Assembly: GCF_003428645.1 (NCBI RefSeq)
Contig: NZ_QVQH01000021.1
Coordinates: forward strand, 1 to 64,000
DNA: 64,000 nucleotides
Reading direction: 5' to 3'
Origin: Geodermatophilus marinus
GTDB lineage: Bacteria > Actinomycetota > Actinomycetes > Mycobacteriales > Geodermatophilaceae
In this document: piece by piece, positions 25,870 to 37,296 of the stretch
Numbering within the stretch: the first letter of the stretch is position 1
Layout: every line of letters begins with the position of its first letter
Notes under the pieces: model-generated
Database searches by the model: none
Told to the model about the DNA's origin: nothing
Seen by the model: only the letters and a program-made list of their open reading frames with translations
Translations under genes and position numbers: made by a program

Positions 25870-27072
25870 TCAGGCCGGGCGCGGGCCGGGGGTGGACGCC
25901 AGCCACCAGGCGGCCGTGGCCGCGACCCCCAGGGCGGCGGCGAGCAGGAACGGGGCCTCGAGGCCGGCGCCCGACGCCAGCCACCCGCCGCCGAGGGCAC
26001 CGAGCGCGGCGGCGCCGTACACGGCGGTCCGCCAGGTCGCCGTCACCCGGCCGAGCAGCCCCCGGGGGACCACCCGCTGGCGCAGCCCCGCGGCCGCCAC
26101 GTTCAGCAGGCCGAAGCCGGCGCTGGTGGTGACGACGACCGCGCCGGCCGACCACAGCCCGGGCGCGGCCGCCAGCAGGCACGGGGTGGCCGTGGCCAGC
26201 AGCGCCCCGGCGGCGACCACCCCGCGGTGCCGCCGGCCGCCGACCAGCCGGTCGGCGAGCAGGGCGCCGGCCAGCCCGCCGCCGGCGCCCAGCGCCAGCA
26301 GGCCGCCGAAACCGACCGCCCCGAGCCCCAGGCGCGCCTCGGCGTAGAGGACGAAGACGGCGAACCAGGCGCTGTCGGCCAGCGCGACGACCGCGACGGC
26401 GCCGGCCAGCACGCGCAGCAGCCGGTCCCGGGCCAGCCACCGCAGCCCCGCACCGGCCCCCCGGGGCGGGTTCGCCCCGGGCCCCGCGGGAGCGGCGGTC
26501 ACCGACAGCACGGCGGCCGGTACCGACAGCACCAGCAGGACGGCGACCGCCGTGGCCGCACCGTTGACGAGGAAGGGCAGCGCCGCCCCCGCGGCGAACA
26601 GCAGCCCGCCCACCAGCGGGCCGACGAACTCGTTGCCGACGAGGGTGCCCGCGACCAGCCGGCCGTTGGCCCGCTCCAGCAGCGCCGTGGGCACCAGCCG
26701 GGGGACGGCGGTCTCGGTCGCGACGTCGCGGACGGTCTCGGCCACCCCGAGCAGGAAGGCGGCGAGCGCGACGGCGGGCACGGTCGCGCGGTCGGCCAGC
26801 AGCAGCGCCACCAGCGCCAGCAGCACCAGCACCCGGCCGCCGTCTGCGGACGGCAGCAGCACGCGGGCGCCGTGCCGGTCGGCCAGCACGCCGGCCACCG
26901 GGCCGGTGAGCAGCCACGGCAGCGTCCCGGCCGCCGCGACGGCGCCGACGGCCAGCGGGTCCCCGGACAGCCACGCCGCGAGGAGGGGGAAGGCGGCCAG
27001 CCGGATGCCGTCCCCGAGGTTGACCAGCACCGCGGCGGACCAGAACGTCCAGAACGGGCGGCCCAGCCTCAC
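25870..27072 (-). CDS. MFS transporter upstream of kynureninase
   Basis: The 400-residue protein has about 10-12 hydrophobic helices and a DHA3-type pattern: FWTFWSAAVLVNLGDGIRLA at TM1, LLTGPVAGVLADRHGARVLL at loop 2-3 and a GLLGRVTATWRT motif in the C-terminal half. It is probably an exporter. The 20-base gap to kynU suggests co-transcription, so export or uptake of a tryptophan metabolite is possible but unproven. Its start lies 24 bases from the divergent amidase start. Confidence 0.85.
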   Translation of the reverse strand: MRLGRPFWTFWSAAVLVNLGDGIRLAAFPLLAAWLSGDPLAVGAVAAAGTLPWLLTGPVAGVLADRHGARVLLPSADGGRVLVLLALVALLLADRATVPAVALAAFLLGVAETVRDVATETAVPRLVPTALLERANGRLVAGTLVGNEFVGPLVGGLLFAAGAALPFLVNGAATAVAVLLVLSVPAAVLSVTAAPAGPGANPPRGAGAGLRWLARDRLLRVLAGAVAVVALADSAWFAVFVLYAEARLGLGAVGFGGLLALGAGGGLAGALLADRLVGGRRHRGVVAAGALLATATPCLLAAAPGLWSAGAVVVTTSAGFGLLNVAAAGLRQRVVPRGLLGRVTATWRTAVYGAAALGALGGGWLASGAGLEAPFLLAAALGVAATAAWWLASTPGPRPA

Positions 27073-27096
27073 GCGGGGAGGCTAGCGTCGACGACC

Positions 27097-28521
27097 GTGA
27101 CCCAGCTGCACGACCTGACCGCGCTCGAGCAGGCCGCCGCCGTCCGCGCGGGGGAGACCGGCCCGGTCGAGCTCGTCGAGCACGCGCTGCGCCGGATCGA
27201 GGCCCTCGACGGCGGGCTCGGTGCCTTCCTCACCGTGACCCCCGACCGGGCGCTGGCGGCCGCCCGGCGGGCCGAGCACCGGCGGGCGCGCGGCGGGGAG
27301 CTGCCGCCGCTGCTCGGCGTCCCGACCGCGATCAAGGACCTGAACAACACCGCCGGCGTCCGCACGACGTTCGGCTCGGCGCTGTTCGCCGACAACGTGG
27401 CCGCGGTGGACGACGCCGTCGTCACCAAGCTCGCCGCGGCCGGGACGATCAGCGTGGGCAAGACGAACACGCCCGAGTTCGGCTTCCCCTGCTACACCGA
27501 CAACGCCCTCGCCGGGCCGGCCCGCTGCCCGTGGGACCGCGCGCGGCTGGCCGGGGGGTCCAGCGGCGGGGCCGCGGTCGCGGTGGCCGCCGGGATGCTG
27601 CCGGTCGCCCAGGGCAGCGACGGCGGCGGCTCGATCCGCATCCCGGCCAGCATCAACGGGCTGTACGGCATCAAGCCCAGCCGCGGCCGGGTCAGCAACG
27701 CCCCGCTCGGCGGCGACGTCACCGGCCTGGGCACCAACGGCCCGATCGCTCGCACCGTCCGGGACGCCGCCGCGCTCCTCGACGCGATGGCCGGGCCGGT
27801 GCTCGGCGACGCCACCTGGGCGCCCCCGCTGCCGCCGGGGGAGACCTTCCTCGGCGCGGCCGACCGGCCGGTGGGCCGGCTGCGGATCGGCCGGCACCTG
27901 GAGTCGCCCATGCCCGACGCCGTCCTCGACCCCGACGTGCAGGCGGCGCTGGACGACGCCACCACCCTGCTCACCGGCCTCGGGCACGAGGTCGAGGACG
28001 TCCCCGGCGGGCTGCTCGGCCCGGACGTGCTCGCCGCCTTCGAGCGGGCCTGGACGCTGTCGGGCACCCTGCTGCCCGTGCCGCCCGAGCGCGCGCACGA
28101 GCTGCGCCCGCTCACCCGCGAGCTGCGCTCCCGGGGCCTGGCGCTCTCGGCCCAGGCGGCGATGGAGGCGCTCACCGCCCTCCGGCTGTTCTCCCGCCGC
28201 TTCCTGCACGCCACCCGGCGCTTCGACGTGCTCGTCGCGCCGGTGACCACGATGACGCCGCGGCCGCTGGGCTGGTTCGACGCCGACGGCGACGGGGCGG
28301 CGGACTTCGAGCGGCAGAAGCGGTACGCCGCCTTCACCGCGGTCTTCAACGTCACCGGCCAGCCGGCGGTCAGCGTGCCGCTGCACTGGACACCCGAGGG
28401 CCTCCCCGTCGGCACCATGCTGGTCGGCCGCCCCGCCGACGAGGCCACGCTGGTCGCGCTCTCCGCGCAGCTGGAGGCCGCCCGCCCCTGGGCGCACCGG
28501 CACCCGCCCGGGTGGGCCTGA
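27097..28521 (+). CDS. Amidase, amidase-signature family
   Basis: The 474-residue protein carries the Ser-cisSer-Lys triad: K80 in TAIKDLN, S155 in LAGGSSGGAA and S179 in GSDGGGSIR. GTNGPIARTVRD and the C-terminal NVTGQPAVSVPL are also typical. It hydrolyses an amide bond; the substrate is unknown. It is separate from GatA (no gatB/gatC here). GTG at 27097 is only 24 bases from the divergent MFS start, so the two promoters must lie within or across the opposite coding regions. Confidence 0.88.
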   Translation: MTQLHDLTALEQAAAVRAGETGPVELVEHALRRIEALDGGLGAFLTVTPDRALAAARRAEHRRARGGELPPLLGVPTAIKDLNNTAGVRTTFGSALFADNVAAVDDAVVTKLAAAGTISVGKTNTPEFGFPCYTDNALAGPARCPWDRARLAGGSSGGAAVAVAAGMLPVAQGSDGGGSIRIPASINGLYGIKPSRGRVSNAPLGGDVTGLGTNGPIARTVRDAAALLDAMAGPVLGDATWAPPLPPGETFLGAADRPVGRLRIGRHLESPMPDAVLDPDVQAALDDATTLLTGLGHEVEDVPGGLLGPDVLAAFERAWTLSGTLLPVPPERAHELRPLTRELRSRGLALSAQAAMEALTALRLFSRRFLHATRRFDVLVAPVTTMTPRPLGWFDADGDGAADFERQKRYAAFTAVFNVTGQPAVSVPLHWTPEGLPVGTMLVGRPADEATLVALSAQLEAARPWAHRHPPGWA

Positions 28522-28558
28522 GCGGGGGCCGGCAGGCGCCAGCCGGTAGGTTGGCGGC

Positions 28559-28930
28559 GTGACCGTCGTCGAGACACTCCTCGTCTTCGTCGTGGCCCCG
28601 CTGGCCGTCATCCTGATCTTCTGGGCGCTGGTCTACCTGCCCGGTGGGCGGCGCCGGAAGCTCCGCTACAAGCCGGGGCAGGCCTGGGAGCACGAGCCCG
28701 TCTGGTACGAGCCGCACCCGGCCGGCGGCGCCGGTGGCGGGCACGGGACCGGCCCGGCGGCCGTCCCGGGCTCGGGCACCAGCGCCCTCGGCTCGTCGAT
28801 GTACCCGGAGCAGCGGCCCGAGCTGGAGGCCGGCGACGGGCAGGCGCGCGCGGCCGGGGCCACCGCGGTCGGGGCCGGCGGGCAGGCCGTCGTCGGTGGC
28901 CCGCTCGGCGGCGCCCGCGGCACCTGGTGA
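28559..28930 (+). CDS. Small membrane protein, possible CtaJ-like oxidase subunit
   Basis: The 123-residue protein has one N-terminal transmembrane helix (ETLLVFVVAPLAVILIFWAL). A conserved juxtamembrane stretch follows (YKPGQAWEHEPVWYEPH), then a Gly/Ala-rich disordered tail. This layout and the G-Q-x-W-x-H-x-P-V-W motif resemble the proteins annotated as CtaJ, an accessory subunit of actinobacterial aa3 cytochrome oxidase. The assignment is from recall of that motif, not from an alignment. It starts 37 bases after the amidase. Confidence 0.5.
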   Translation: MTVVETLLVFVVAPLAVILIFWALVYLPGGRRRKLRYKPGQAWEHEPVWYEPHPAGGAGGGHGTGPAAVPGSGTSALGSSMYPEQRPELEAGDGQARAAGATAVGAGGQAVVGGPLGGARGTW

Positions 28931-28981
28931 CGACGTGACCGCTCCCGACCCCCGCACCCCGAGCGCCCCCGGAGACCGCCG

Positions 28982-29443
28982 ATGACCGGCTCGCTGGAAG
29001 TCACCTCGCACGACACCGCGACGAACGCCGGCACGCTGCCGACGCGCGACGAGGAGCCGGACGGCCCGCCCATCTTCTCCGACCGGGAGCTGGCGCGCCT
29101 CGACGAGGCGCTGACCATGTCCTCCCGCGAGACCGGCCTGCGGTTCACCCTCTACATCGGCGACCTCGGGCCGCAGACCCGCAGCTACGCCGAGGAGCTG
29201 TTCGCCCGCTCGGGGGACCACCTGGCCGACTCCTGCCTCCTCGCGATCTCGCCCGGGCAGCGGGTGATCGAGGTCGTCACCGGGGCCGGTGCCGCGCGCC
29301 GGCTGCCCGACCGGGCCTGCGCCCTGGCGGTGCTCTCGATGACCAACGCCTTCGCCGGCGGGGACCTCGTCGGCGGCATCGTCAACGGGCTGCGCCAGCT
29401 CTCCGACCAGGCGGGGCACCCGCGCGGGCTGCACACCCACTAG
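28982..29443 (+). CDS. DUF5130 family protein (Rv2468c-like)
   Basis: The 153-residue protein has an acidic N-terminus and the conserved core FSDRELARLDEALTMSSRET. LRFTLYIGDLGPQTR, SCLLAISPGQRVIEVVTG and NAFAGGDLVGGIVNGLRQL follow. This is a TPM-like fold found across Actinobacteria, with no established function. In M. tuberculosis the relative Rv2468c also adjoins pepN. No membrane segment is visible. A dispersed hairpin repeat begins at its stop codon. Confidence 0.8.
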   Translation: MTGSLEVTSHDTATNAGTLPTRDEEPDGPPIFSDRELARLDEALTMSSRETGLRFTLYIGDLGPQTRSYAEELFARSGDHLADSCLLAISPGQRVIEVVTGAGAARRLPDRACALAVLSMTNAFAGGDLVGGIVNGLRQLSDQAGHPRGLHTH

Positions 29444-29549
29444 AAGGACCCCGTCCTCCTCCCCGCTCGCAGGCTCGCGGCGAGCCTCGGGACGGGGCCG
29501 TCCTGCCCCCCGCCACCCGCACGCTCGCGGCGGGCCTCGGGACGGGGCC
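29442..29549 (+). repeat. Two adjacent copies of a dispersed hairpin repeat
   Basis: Copy one (29442-29499) starts AAGGACCCCGTCCTCCTCCC at the DUF5130 stop and ends GGGACGGGGCC. Its outer arms (GGACCCCGTCC with GGACGGGGCC) and inner arms (GGCTCGC with GCGAGCC) pair. A shorter relative (29500-29549) repeats CACGCTCGCGGCGGGCCTCG and GGGACGGGGCC. The same element follows the gene ending at 35259. It probably acts as a terminator. Confidence 0.6.
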
Positions 29550-29568
29550 GCGGCGGGCGGGTGAGCCG

Positions 29569-29636
29569 CGATCATGATGTCCGGGAAGCGACACCCCGGC
29601 CCACGCCGGCGCGGCGCTTCCCGGACATCATGATCG
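29569..29636. terminator. Long hairpin between convergent DUF5130 and pepN
   Basis: CGATCATGATGTCCGGGAAG begins a 22-bp arm (29569-29590) that pairs perfectly with the arm at 29615-29636. The loop is 24 bases. The structure sits between converging genes, 18 bases before the pepN stop. Together with the repeat at 29442 it gives stacked terminators. Confidence 0.75.
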
Positions 29637-29654
29637 TCGCGGCGAGGGGCCGGT

Positions 29655-32204
<2,550 letters not shown>

Positions 32205-32316
32205 GCCCGGCAGCCTCCCACGCGCTGCCGACGCACCGTCGGTTGAGGGAACAACCACCTCGCCGGTCGGCTTGGCACGGAGGAGGCACCGACCCGACCC
32301 GCAGCGAGGAGACCCC

Positions 32317-32982
32317 ATGACCGAGGCAGTGCAGAGCGCCCCCGTGAAGGCCCGGGTGGACTTCTGGTTCGACCCGCTGTGCCCGTGGGCGTGGCTGACC
32401 AGCCGCTGGGTGCTCGAGGCCGCCAAGGTGCGCGACATCGACGTGCACTGGCACGTGATGAGCCTGACCGTGCTCAACCGCGGGCGGGACCTCCCCGCCG
32501 ACTACCAGGAGATGATGACCAAGGCCATCGGCCCGGTCCGGGTGGCCGTCGCCGCCGCCCAGCAGCACGGTGACGAGGTCCTCGGCGACCTCTACACCGC
32601 CATGGGCACGCTGCGGCACCACGAGGGCGTCGAGATCGACGAGCTCGTCGCCCCGGCCCTGGAGCGGGTCGGCCTGCCGGCATCCCTCGCCGAGGCGGCC
32701 ACCTCCACCGAGTACGACGAGGACCTGGAGAAGAGCCACCACGCCGGCATGGACCCCGTGGGCGACGACGTCGGCACCCCCGTCATGCACATCGACGGCG
32801 TGGCCTTCTTCGGCCCGGTGATCAGCAGGGTGCCCACCGGTGAGGAGGCCGGCAAGGCCTTCGACGGTGCCGTCCTCCTGGCCAACCTGCCCGACTTCTG
32901 GGAGCTCAAGCGCACCCGGACCTCCGGCCCCGACATCTCGTCGGTCCCGGCCGACGCGCTGGAGCTGACCGGCCGCCGCTGA
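32317..32982 (+). CDS. DsbA-like protein, Rv2466c family (mycothiol-dependent reductase type)
   Basis: The 221-residue thioredoxin-fold protein with helical insertion closely follows the Rv2466c pattern: [46 protein letters not shown] and [17 protein letters not shown]. In M. tuberculosis Rv2466c the active site is C-P-W-C and works with mycothiol/mycoredoxin. Here it is C22-P-W-A25, so the resolving cysteine is absent. A monothiol, mycothiol-linked mechanism is inferred. ATG at 32317 follows GAGGAGACC. Confidence 0.88.
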   Translation: MTEAVQSAPVKARVDFWFDPLCPWAWLTSRWVLEAAKVRDIDVHWHVMSLTVLNRGRDLPADYQEMMTKAIGPVRVAVAAAQQHGDEVLGDLYTAMGTLRHHEGVEIDELVAPALERVGLPASLAEAATSTEYDEDLEKSHHAGMDPVGDDVGTPVMHIDGVAFFGPVISRVPTGEEAGKAFDGAVLLANLPDFWELKRTRTSGPDISSVPADALELTGRR

Positions 32983-33105
32983 GGAAGGGCCTCGTCCCCG
33001 GGCGGGGCCTGGACGGGGCCGTGGTGAGCCGCTGGACGGGGCCCGCCCGGGGGGCCGTCGCGTGCGGGCTGCGGCACGGCGGGCGGGGTGCGGCATGCTG
33101 GCCCG

Positions 33106-33861
33106 GTGCCGCACCCCGTCCGCCAGCGCATCCTGATCACCGGTGCCAGCTCCGGCCTGGGCGAGGGCATGGCCCGCCGGTTCGCCGCCCTCGGCCGCGA
33201 CCTCGCCCTGGTCGCCCGCCGCACCGACCGCCTCGACGCGCTGCGCGCCGACCTGCTGGAGCACCACCCCGGCATCCGCGTGGTGACCGCCGGGCTGGAC
33301 GTCGACGACCCCGACGCGGTGGCGCGCGTCGTGCCCGGGCTGGTCGAGGAGCTCGGCGGGCTGGACCGCTTCGTCGTGAACGCCGGCATCGGCAAGGGCG
33401 CCTCCGTGGGCACCGGTCAGGCGGCGGTGAACCGCGCCGTCCTGCACACCAACGTCCTCGGCGCGCACGCCCAGTGCGAGGCCGCGATGGAGGTCTTCCG
33501 CGCCCAGGGCAGCGGTCACCTGGTGCTCGTCTCCTCCGTGGCGAGCGTCCGGGGGATGCGGCAGACCCGCACCGCCTACGGCGCCAGCAAGGCGGCGCTC
33601 AACGCGCTGGGCGAGGGCATCCGCTCCGACGTGCTGGGCACCGGCATCCGGGTGACGACGGTGCTGCCCGGCTACATCGCCACCGACATCAACGTGGGAC
33701 GGCGCGGCCCGTTCACCGTCGACCTCGACACCGGGGTGGACGCCCTCACCGCGGCGATCGAGCGGGAGCCGGTGCGCGCCTACGTGCCCACCTGGCCGTG
33801 GCGCCCGGTGTCGGCCCTGCTGCGGGTGCTCCCCCTGCCCGCCGTGCGCCGCGTCACCTGA
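33106..33861 (+). CDS. Short-chain dehydrogenase/reductase
   Basis: The 251-residue classical SDR has the NAD(P) motif TGASSGLGEGMARRFA, NAG at 91-93 in VNAGIG, a catalytic Ser in LVSSVAS and Y-x-x-x-K in TAYGASKAAL. LPGYIATDI follows. Arg residues after the first strand (VARRTDRLDAL) favour NADPH. The substrate is unknown. GTG at 33106 is the likely start, just before the first strand. It is monocistronic between the DsbA-like gene and the convergent DUF429 gene. Confidence 0.85.
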   Translation: MPHPVRQRILITGASSGLGEGMARRFAALGRDLALVARRTDRLDALRADLLEHHPGIRVVTAGLDVDDPDAVARVVPGLVEELGGLDRFVVNAGIGKGASVGTGQAAVNRAVLHTNVLGAHAQCEAAMEVFRAQGSGHLVLVSSVASVRGMRQTRTAYGASKAALNALGEGIRSDVLGTGIRVTTVLPGYIATDINVGRRGPFTVDLDTGVDALTAAIEREPVRAYVPTWPWRPVSALLRVLPLPAVRRVT

Positions 33862-33882
33862 CGGCGGCCCTCCTGCGGGGTC

Positions 33883-34560
33883 CTACCAGCAGATACGCAT
33901 CGGCCGGTCGCGGGCGTCGACCGCGCCGTCCCCGACGCACTCCGCCGTGCCCTCGGCGACCCGCCGCGCCGACCAGGCGGCGGCGCAGGCGTCGAGCGCG
34001 TCCACGGCCGGCACCCGCGGCGGGGCCTCCAGCAGGGCGGCGTCCACGTCCATGACCGTGCGCAGCGCGGCCAGCCGCCGCGCCAGGCCGCGCGCGGTGA
34101 CCTTGGCGTCCCGGAGCGCCGGGTCCAGCTCCCGGAAGGCCAGCTCGGGGTGCACCTCCACGACGTGCCCGGCGGGGGGCTCCCCGAGGGCCCGGTCGAG
34201 GGCGCGGATGGCCTTCACCAGCTGGAACGACTGGGCGGACGGCGCCCGCGGCGGGTTCGTCGCCGCCCGGGAGAGGGCGCGCGCCTCGGCGTAGTCGTCG
34301 GTGGCGAGCACCGCCCGGACGGGGGTCGGGAAGACCGAGCTCGCCGCGCCGTACGGGCGGAGCCGGTCGCGCGCCGCGACGTCGCAGGCCCGGACGCCGT
34401 CGTCCGCCAGCCCGATCGGCATGTCGATGCCGACCACGTCGACCCCCGGGACGGCGAGGACGGCGGCCACGTCGGCCAGGTCGAGCAGGCGGACCGACCG
34501 CCCGTCGAGCAGGGCGCCGACCCACCGGCCGCGCCAGCCGTCGACCCCCAGCACCGCCAC
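33883..34560 (-). CDS. DUF429 protein, predicted RNase H-like nuclease
   Basis: The 225-residue protein begins AVLGVDGWRGRWVGALLDG and contains VVGIDMPIGLADDGVRACD, SVFPTPVRA and VVEVHPELAF. This acidic pattern (D in GVDGW, D in GIDMPIG, E in EVHPE) is the DUF429 family, predicted to share the RNase H fold. No biochemical function is established. It diverges from rpiB by 26 bases. Confidence 0.8.
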   Translation of the reverse strand: MAVLGVDGWRGRWVGALLDGRSVRLLDLADVAAVLAVPGVDVVGIDMPIGLADDGVRACDVAARDRLRPYGAASSVFPTPVRAVLATDDYAEARALSRAATNPPRAPSAQSFQLVKAIRALDRALGEPPAGHVVEVHPELAFRELDPALRDAKVTARGLARRLAALRTVMDVDAALLEAPPRVPAVDALDACAAAWSARRVAEGTAECVGDGAVDARDRPMRICW

Positions 34561-34586
34561 CCGCGCAGCCTGACAGACTCCCGCCC

Positions 34587-35078
34587 ATGCGCGTCTTCGT
34601 CGGGACCGACCACGCCGGCCTGGAGTTCAAGGAGCACCTCAAGCGGGCCCTCGCCGACGCCGGGCACGAGCCGGTCGACTGCGGGGCCTTCGAGTACGAC
34701 GCCCAGGACGACTACCCGCCGTTCTGCTTCGAGGTCGGCGAGCGCACGGTCACCGAGCCGGGCAGCCTGGGCGTGGTCATCGGCGGCTCCGGCAACGGCG
34801 AGCAGATCGCGGCCAACAAGGTCCCCGGGGTGCGGGCCGCGCTGGTGTGGAACCGGTCGACCGCCGAGCTCGCCCGCCAGCACAACGACGCCAACGTGGT
34901 CTCGATCGGCGCCCGCCAGCACAGCGTCGAGGAGGCCACCGAGCTGGTGCTGGTCTTCCTCGCCACCCCGTTCAGCGGGGAGGAGCGGCACGCCCGCCGG
35001 ATCGACCTGGTGAGCGAGTACGAGCAGGAGCGGCACCGCCCGGCCGGCGGGCTGCCCACCCGCGAGGACCGCGTCTAG
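34587..35078 (+). CDS. rpiB: Ribose-5-phosphate isomerase B
   Basis: The 163-residue RpiB/LacAB-fold enzyme has VFVGTDHAGLEFKEHLKRAL, EPVDCGAFEYDAQDDYPPFC, GGSGNGEQIAANKVPGVRAA and the HNDANVVSIGARQH segment. It interconverts ribose 5-phosphate and ribulose 5-phosphate in the pentose phosphate pathway. The M. tuberculosis orthologue Rv2465c lies in the same neighbourhood as pepN and Rv2466c. ATG at 34587 is clear. Confidence 0.93.
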   Translation: MRVFVGTDHAGLEFKEHLKRALADAGHEPVDCGAFEYDAQDDYPPFCFEVGERTVTEPGSLGVVIGGSGNGEQIAANKVPGVRAALVWNRSTAELARQHNDANVVSIGARQHSVEEATELVLVFLATPFSGEERHARRIDLVSEYEQERHRPAGGLPTREDRV

Positions 35079-35152
35079 CGGGCACCTCGCGCAGCGCAAC
35101 GGCGGCCTCCGTGCAGGGCCCCGCGCCGAGCGTCAGCGCGGCGTGGGGGCAC

Positions 35153-35202
35153 GGCCCTCCTGCAGGGTCCCGCCCCCGGCCCTCCTGCAGGGTCCCGCCC
35201 CC
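35153..35202. repeat. Two direct 25-bp repeats
   Basis: The unit GGCCCTCCTGCAGGGTCCCG (continuing CCCCC) occurs at 35153 and again at 35178 with no gap. Each unit contains the self-complementary core CCTGCAGG. It lies between convergent rpiB and the acetyltransferase gene, next to the hairpin repeat at 35203. Confidence 0.6.
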
Positions 35203-35259
35203 GGCCCCGTCCAGAGGCTCGCTGCGAGCTTTCGAGCAGTGAGGAGGACGGGGTCCTCT
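35203..35259 (-). terminator. Dispersed hairpin repeat after the acetyltransferase gene
   Basis: Read on the minus strand, it begins AGAGGACCCCGTCCTCCTCA directly at the acetyltransferase stop codon and ends GGACGGGGCC. It aligns over its whole length with the element at 29442-29499, with a few substitutions. Both copies start at the stop codon of the gene they follow, in the sense direction, which supports a terminator role. Confidence 0.65.
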
Positions 35260-36494
35260 CAGAACTCGTCGGGGCACCACGGGGTGACCGGCCAGCGGAA
35301 CGCGGTGGCCGCGAGCGTGACCGCGCCCGGGCTGACCTCGGTGACCCGGCCGGCCGCCTGCAGCGTCGCCAGCGAGACCCCGCCGAGGTAGGCGGCGCCC
35401 AGCGCCTCGACGTCGACGACCAGGTCGGGGTCGCGGTCGGTGCGGGCGCAGTGCCCGCCCGCCGGGTGGCCGGTCAGCCGCCAGCGGCCCTCGTTCCACG
35501 GGCAGAAGCGGTCGCGCACCTCGAGGACGAGGTCGATCGGCGCCGGGTAGCGGCGGGCGGCCAGGGCCCGGTCGACCTCGACCAGCCGCACCCACAGCCC
35601 GTCGAAGGGCTGCGCGTTGAGGGCCCGCGGGTTGGCCAGCAGGTGCCGGACGGGGTCGTCGGGCGACAGGAGCGGCGCCCGGACGGTCCGCACGAGGTCC
35701 ACCGAGAGCAGCAGGCTCCACAGCGCGGCGTAGGCCGGCGTCGAGGAGGCGCGGACCTCCTCGACGGTGATCGTGCCCTCCGGCTCGCCGGCGTCGGTCC
35801 AGCCGGCCTTGAGCCGGAAGGCGGCGTACCCGCTGACCGTGCCGTCGGGCTCGGTGCACAGCGCGTACTGCCGCTGCATCGCGCCCTCGCGCCGGGAGGG
35901 GTCGTCGCGCACCTGGCGGTCCCACCAGCGGTCGTCGCGGGTCAGGTTGCCGGGCACCCAGCGCCGGAGCCGCTCGTGCACGGCCGGGGCGGCGGCCCGG
36001 TAGGCGGCGGCGTCGACCAGGTCCACCCGGCCCGCCCCGAGGTCGACGTCCGGGCGCAGCCGCAGCCGCTCGGTGCGCCCGTGCAGCCCGCCCTTCCAGG
36101 TGGCGGTGCCGTACCCGAACCGGCCGTAGATGGAGGCCTCCGACGCCCACAGCGCCGCGACCGGCTCGCGGCCGCGCATCCCGTCGAGCTGGCGGCGCAT
36201 GATCCCGGTGAGCACGCCCCGGCGCCGGTGGGTGGGGGAGACGGTCACCCAGGTCACCCCGCCGCAGGGGACGACGGCGCCCGGCACGGTCAGCTCGCGG
36301 CTGTAGACCCCCGAGGTCGCGACCACCCGGTCGCCCTCCCACAGGGCCAGCGAGCGGTCCAGCTCCGCGTAGGGCGGGACGGCGTCGACGAACGAGGCGG
36401 GCCCCTCCTCGGCGAACACGGTGTGCATCGCGCGGGCGAACGCGGGCCACTCGTCGGCGGTCACGGGGCGGAGGTGGTCGGCGAGCTCGGTCAC
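35259..36494 (-). CDS. Eis-like GNAT N-acetyltransferase
   Basis: The 411-residue protein has the Eis layout. An N-terminal GNAT domain carries the acetyl-CoA loop RRRGVLTGIMRRQL (about 91-104) and ASIYGRFGYGTATWKG. A second GNAT-like domain and a C-terminal SCP2-like domain end in VTPWCPDEF. Eis enzymes acetylate amines at several positions, including some aminoglycosides and peptides; the native substrate here is unknown. The GTG start lies within a GCGGAGGTG context. The terminal carboxylate is used in Eis catalysis, and the Phe terminus matches that family. Confidence 0.85.
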   Translation of the reverse strand: MTELADHLRPVTADEWPAFARAMHTVFAEEGPASFVDAVPPYAELDRSLALWEGDRVVATSGVYSRELTVPGAVVPCGGVTWVTVSPTHRRRGVLTGIMRRQLDGMRGREPVAALWASEASIYGRFGYGTATWKGGLHGRTERLRLRPDVDLGAGRVDLVDAAAYRAAAPAVHERLRRWVPGNLTRDDRWWDRQVRDDPSRREGAMQRQYALCTEPDGTVSGYAAFRLKAGWTDAGEPEGTITVEEVRASSTPAYAALWSLLLSVDLVRTVRAPLLSPDDPVRHLLANPRALNAQPFDGLWVRLVEVDRALAARRYPAPIDLVLEVRDRFCPWNEGRWRLTGHPAGGHCARTDRDPDLVVDVEALGAAYLGGVSLATLQAAGRVTEVSPGAVTLAATAFRWPVTPWCPDEF

Positions 36495-36535
36495 CTCCGC
36501 TGTCTACCGGGTGGGGACGACGGCCGGCGACCCGG

Positions 36536-37285
36536 TTACCGGTCGAGGGCCCGCGCCACGGCGTCGCGCACCGCACCGCGGAACGGCTCGCCGTGCCCGG
36601 GCAGCACCACGTCGGCGTCCAGCCGGGCGAGCGCCTCCAGCGCGGCGGCGGCCCCGGCCGGGTCGTGGTGGAACATCCGCGGCAGCAGCTGCGGGCCCGG
36701 GCGCGCCGAGGTCGGGTGCCCGGTGACCAGCGCGTCGCCGGTGAGGACGACGCCGGCCGCGGGCAGGTGCAGGGCGGTGTGGCCCGACGTGTGCCCGTGC
36801 GTCGGCACCGGCACCGGCGCCCCCGGCAGGTCCAGCGGTCCGCCCGGCGGGAACGGCACGACCGACGCCACCCGCACCTCCCGCGTCCCCCCGCGGCCCA
36901 GCGCGCGCACCGCCCAGGCGGCCACCCGCGGCCGCCACGCCTCCGCGAGCACGCGGGGCACCGTGACCTGCTCGAGGCGCTCCCGCCGGACGTGGGCCAC
37001 CTCGACCGGGTCGGCGTGCACCGGGATGCCGTGCGCGGCCTGCAGCCGGGGCACCGCGCCCAGGTGGTCGGTGTGGGCGTGGGTGACCACCACGGCCCGG
37101 AGGTCCTCGGTGCGGTGGCCGGTGAGCGCGACCGAGCGCGCCACGTCGTCGGCGTCGCCCGGGTAGCCGGCGTCCACCAGCGTCAGGTCGGCCCCGTCCT
37201 CCAGCAGGTACCAGTTGACCAGGCCGCCGCGGACCCGGTGCACGCCGTCGGCGACCTGCACGACGTCGTCGGGGTGCAGGGCCAC
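36536..37285 (-). CDS. Metallo-beta-lactamase-fold hydrolase
   Basis: The 249-residue protein has the metal motif THAHTDHLGA (H-x-H-x-D-H), a third ligand His in PTHGHTSGHTAL, an Asp in LTGDALVTGHP and a final His in LPGHGEPF. This is a binuclear zinc or iron hydrolase of the glyoxalase II-like branch. The substrate is unknown. No signal peptide is visible. It ends 41 bases before the divergent-side acetyltransferase start and lies just downstream of the response regulator on the same strand. Confidence 0.85.
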   Translation of the reverse strand: MALHPDDVVQVADGVHRVRGGLVNWYLLEDGADLTLVDAGYPGDADDVARSVALTGHRTEDLRAVVVTHAHTDHLGAVPRLQAAHGIPVHADPVEVAHVRRERLEQVTVPRVLAEAWRPRVAAWAVRALGRGGTREVRVASVVPFPPGGPLDLPGAPVPVPTHGHTSGHTALHLPAAGVVLTGDALVTGHPTSARPGPQLLPRMFHHDPAGAAAALEALARLDADVVLPGHGEPFRGAVRDAVARALDR

Positions 37286-37296
37286 GATGGCCTCCT

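Noticed and set aside
33106-33861. SDR assigned to fatty acid synthesis (FabG)
   Set aside because: The catalytic motifs are generic and the C-terminus is extended and hydrophobic; no fatty acid genes are adjacent.
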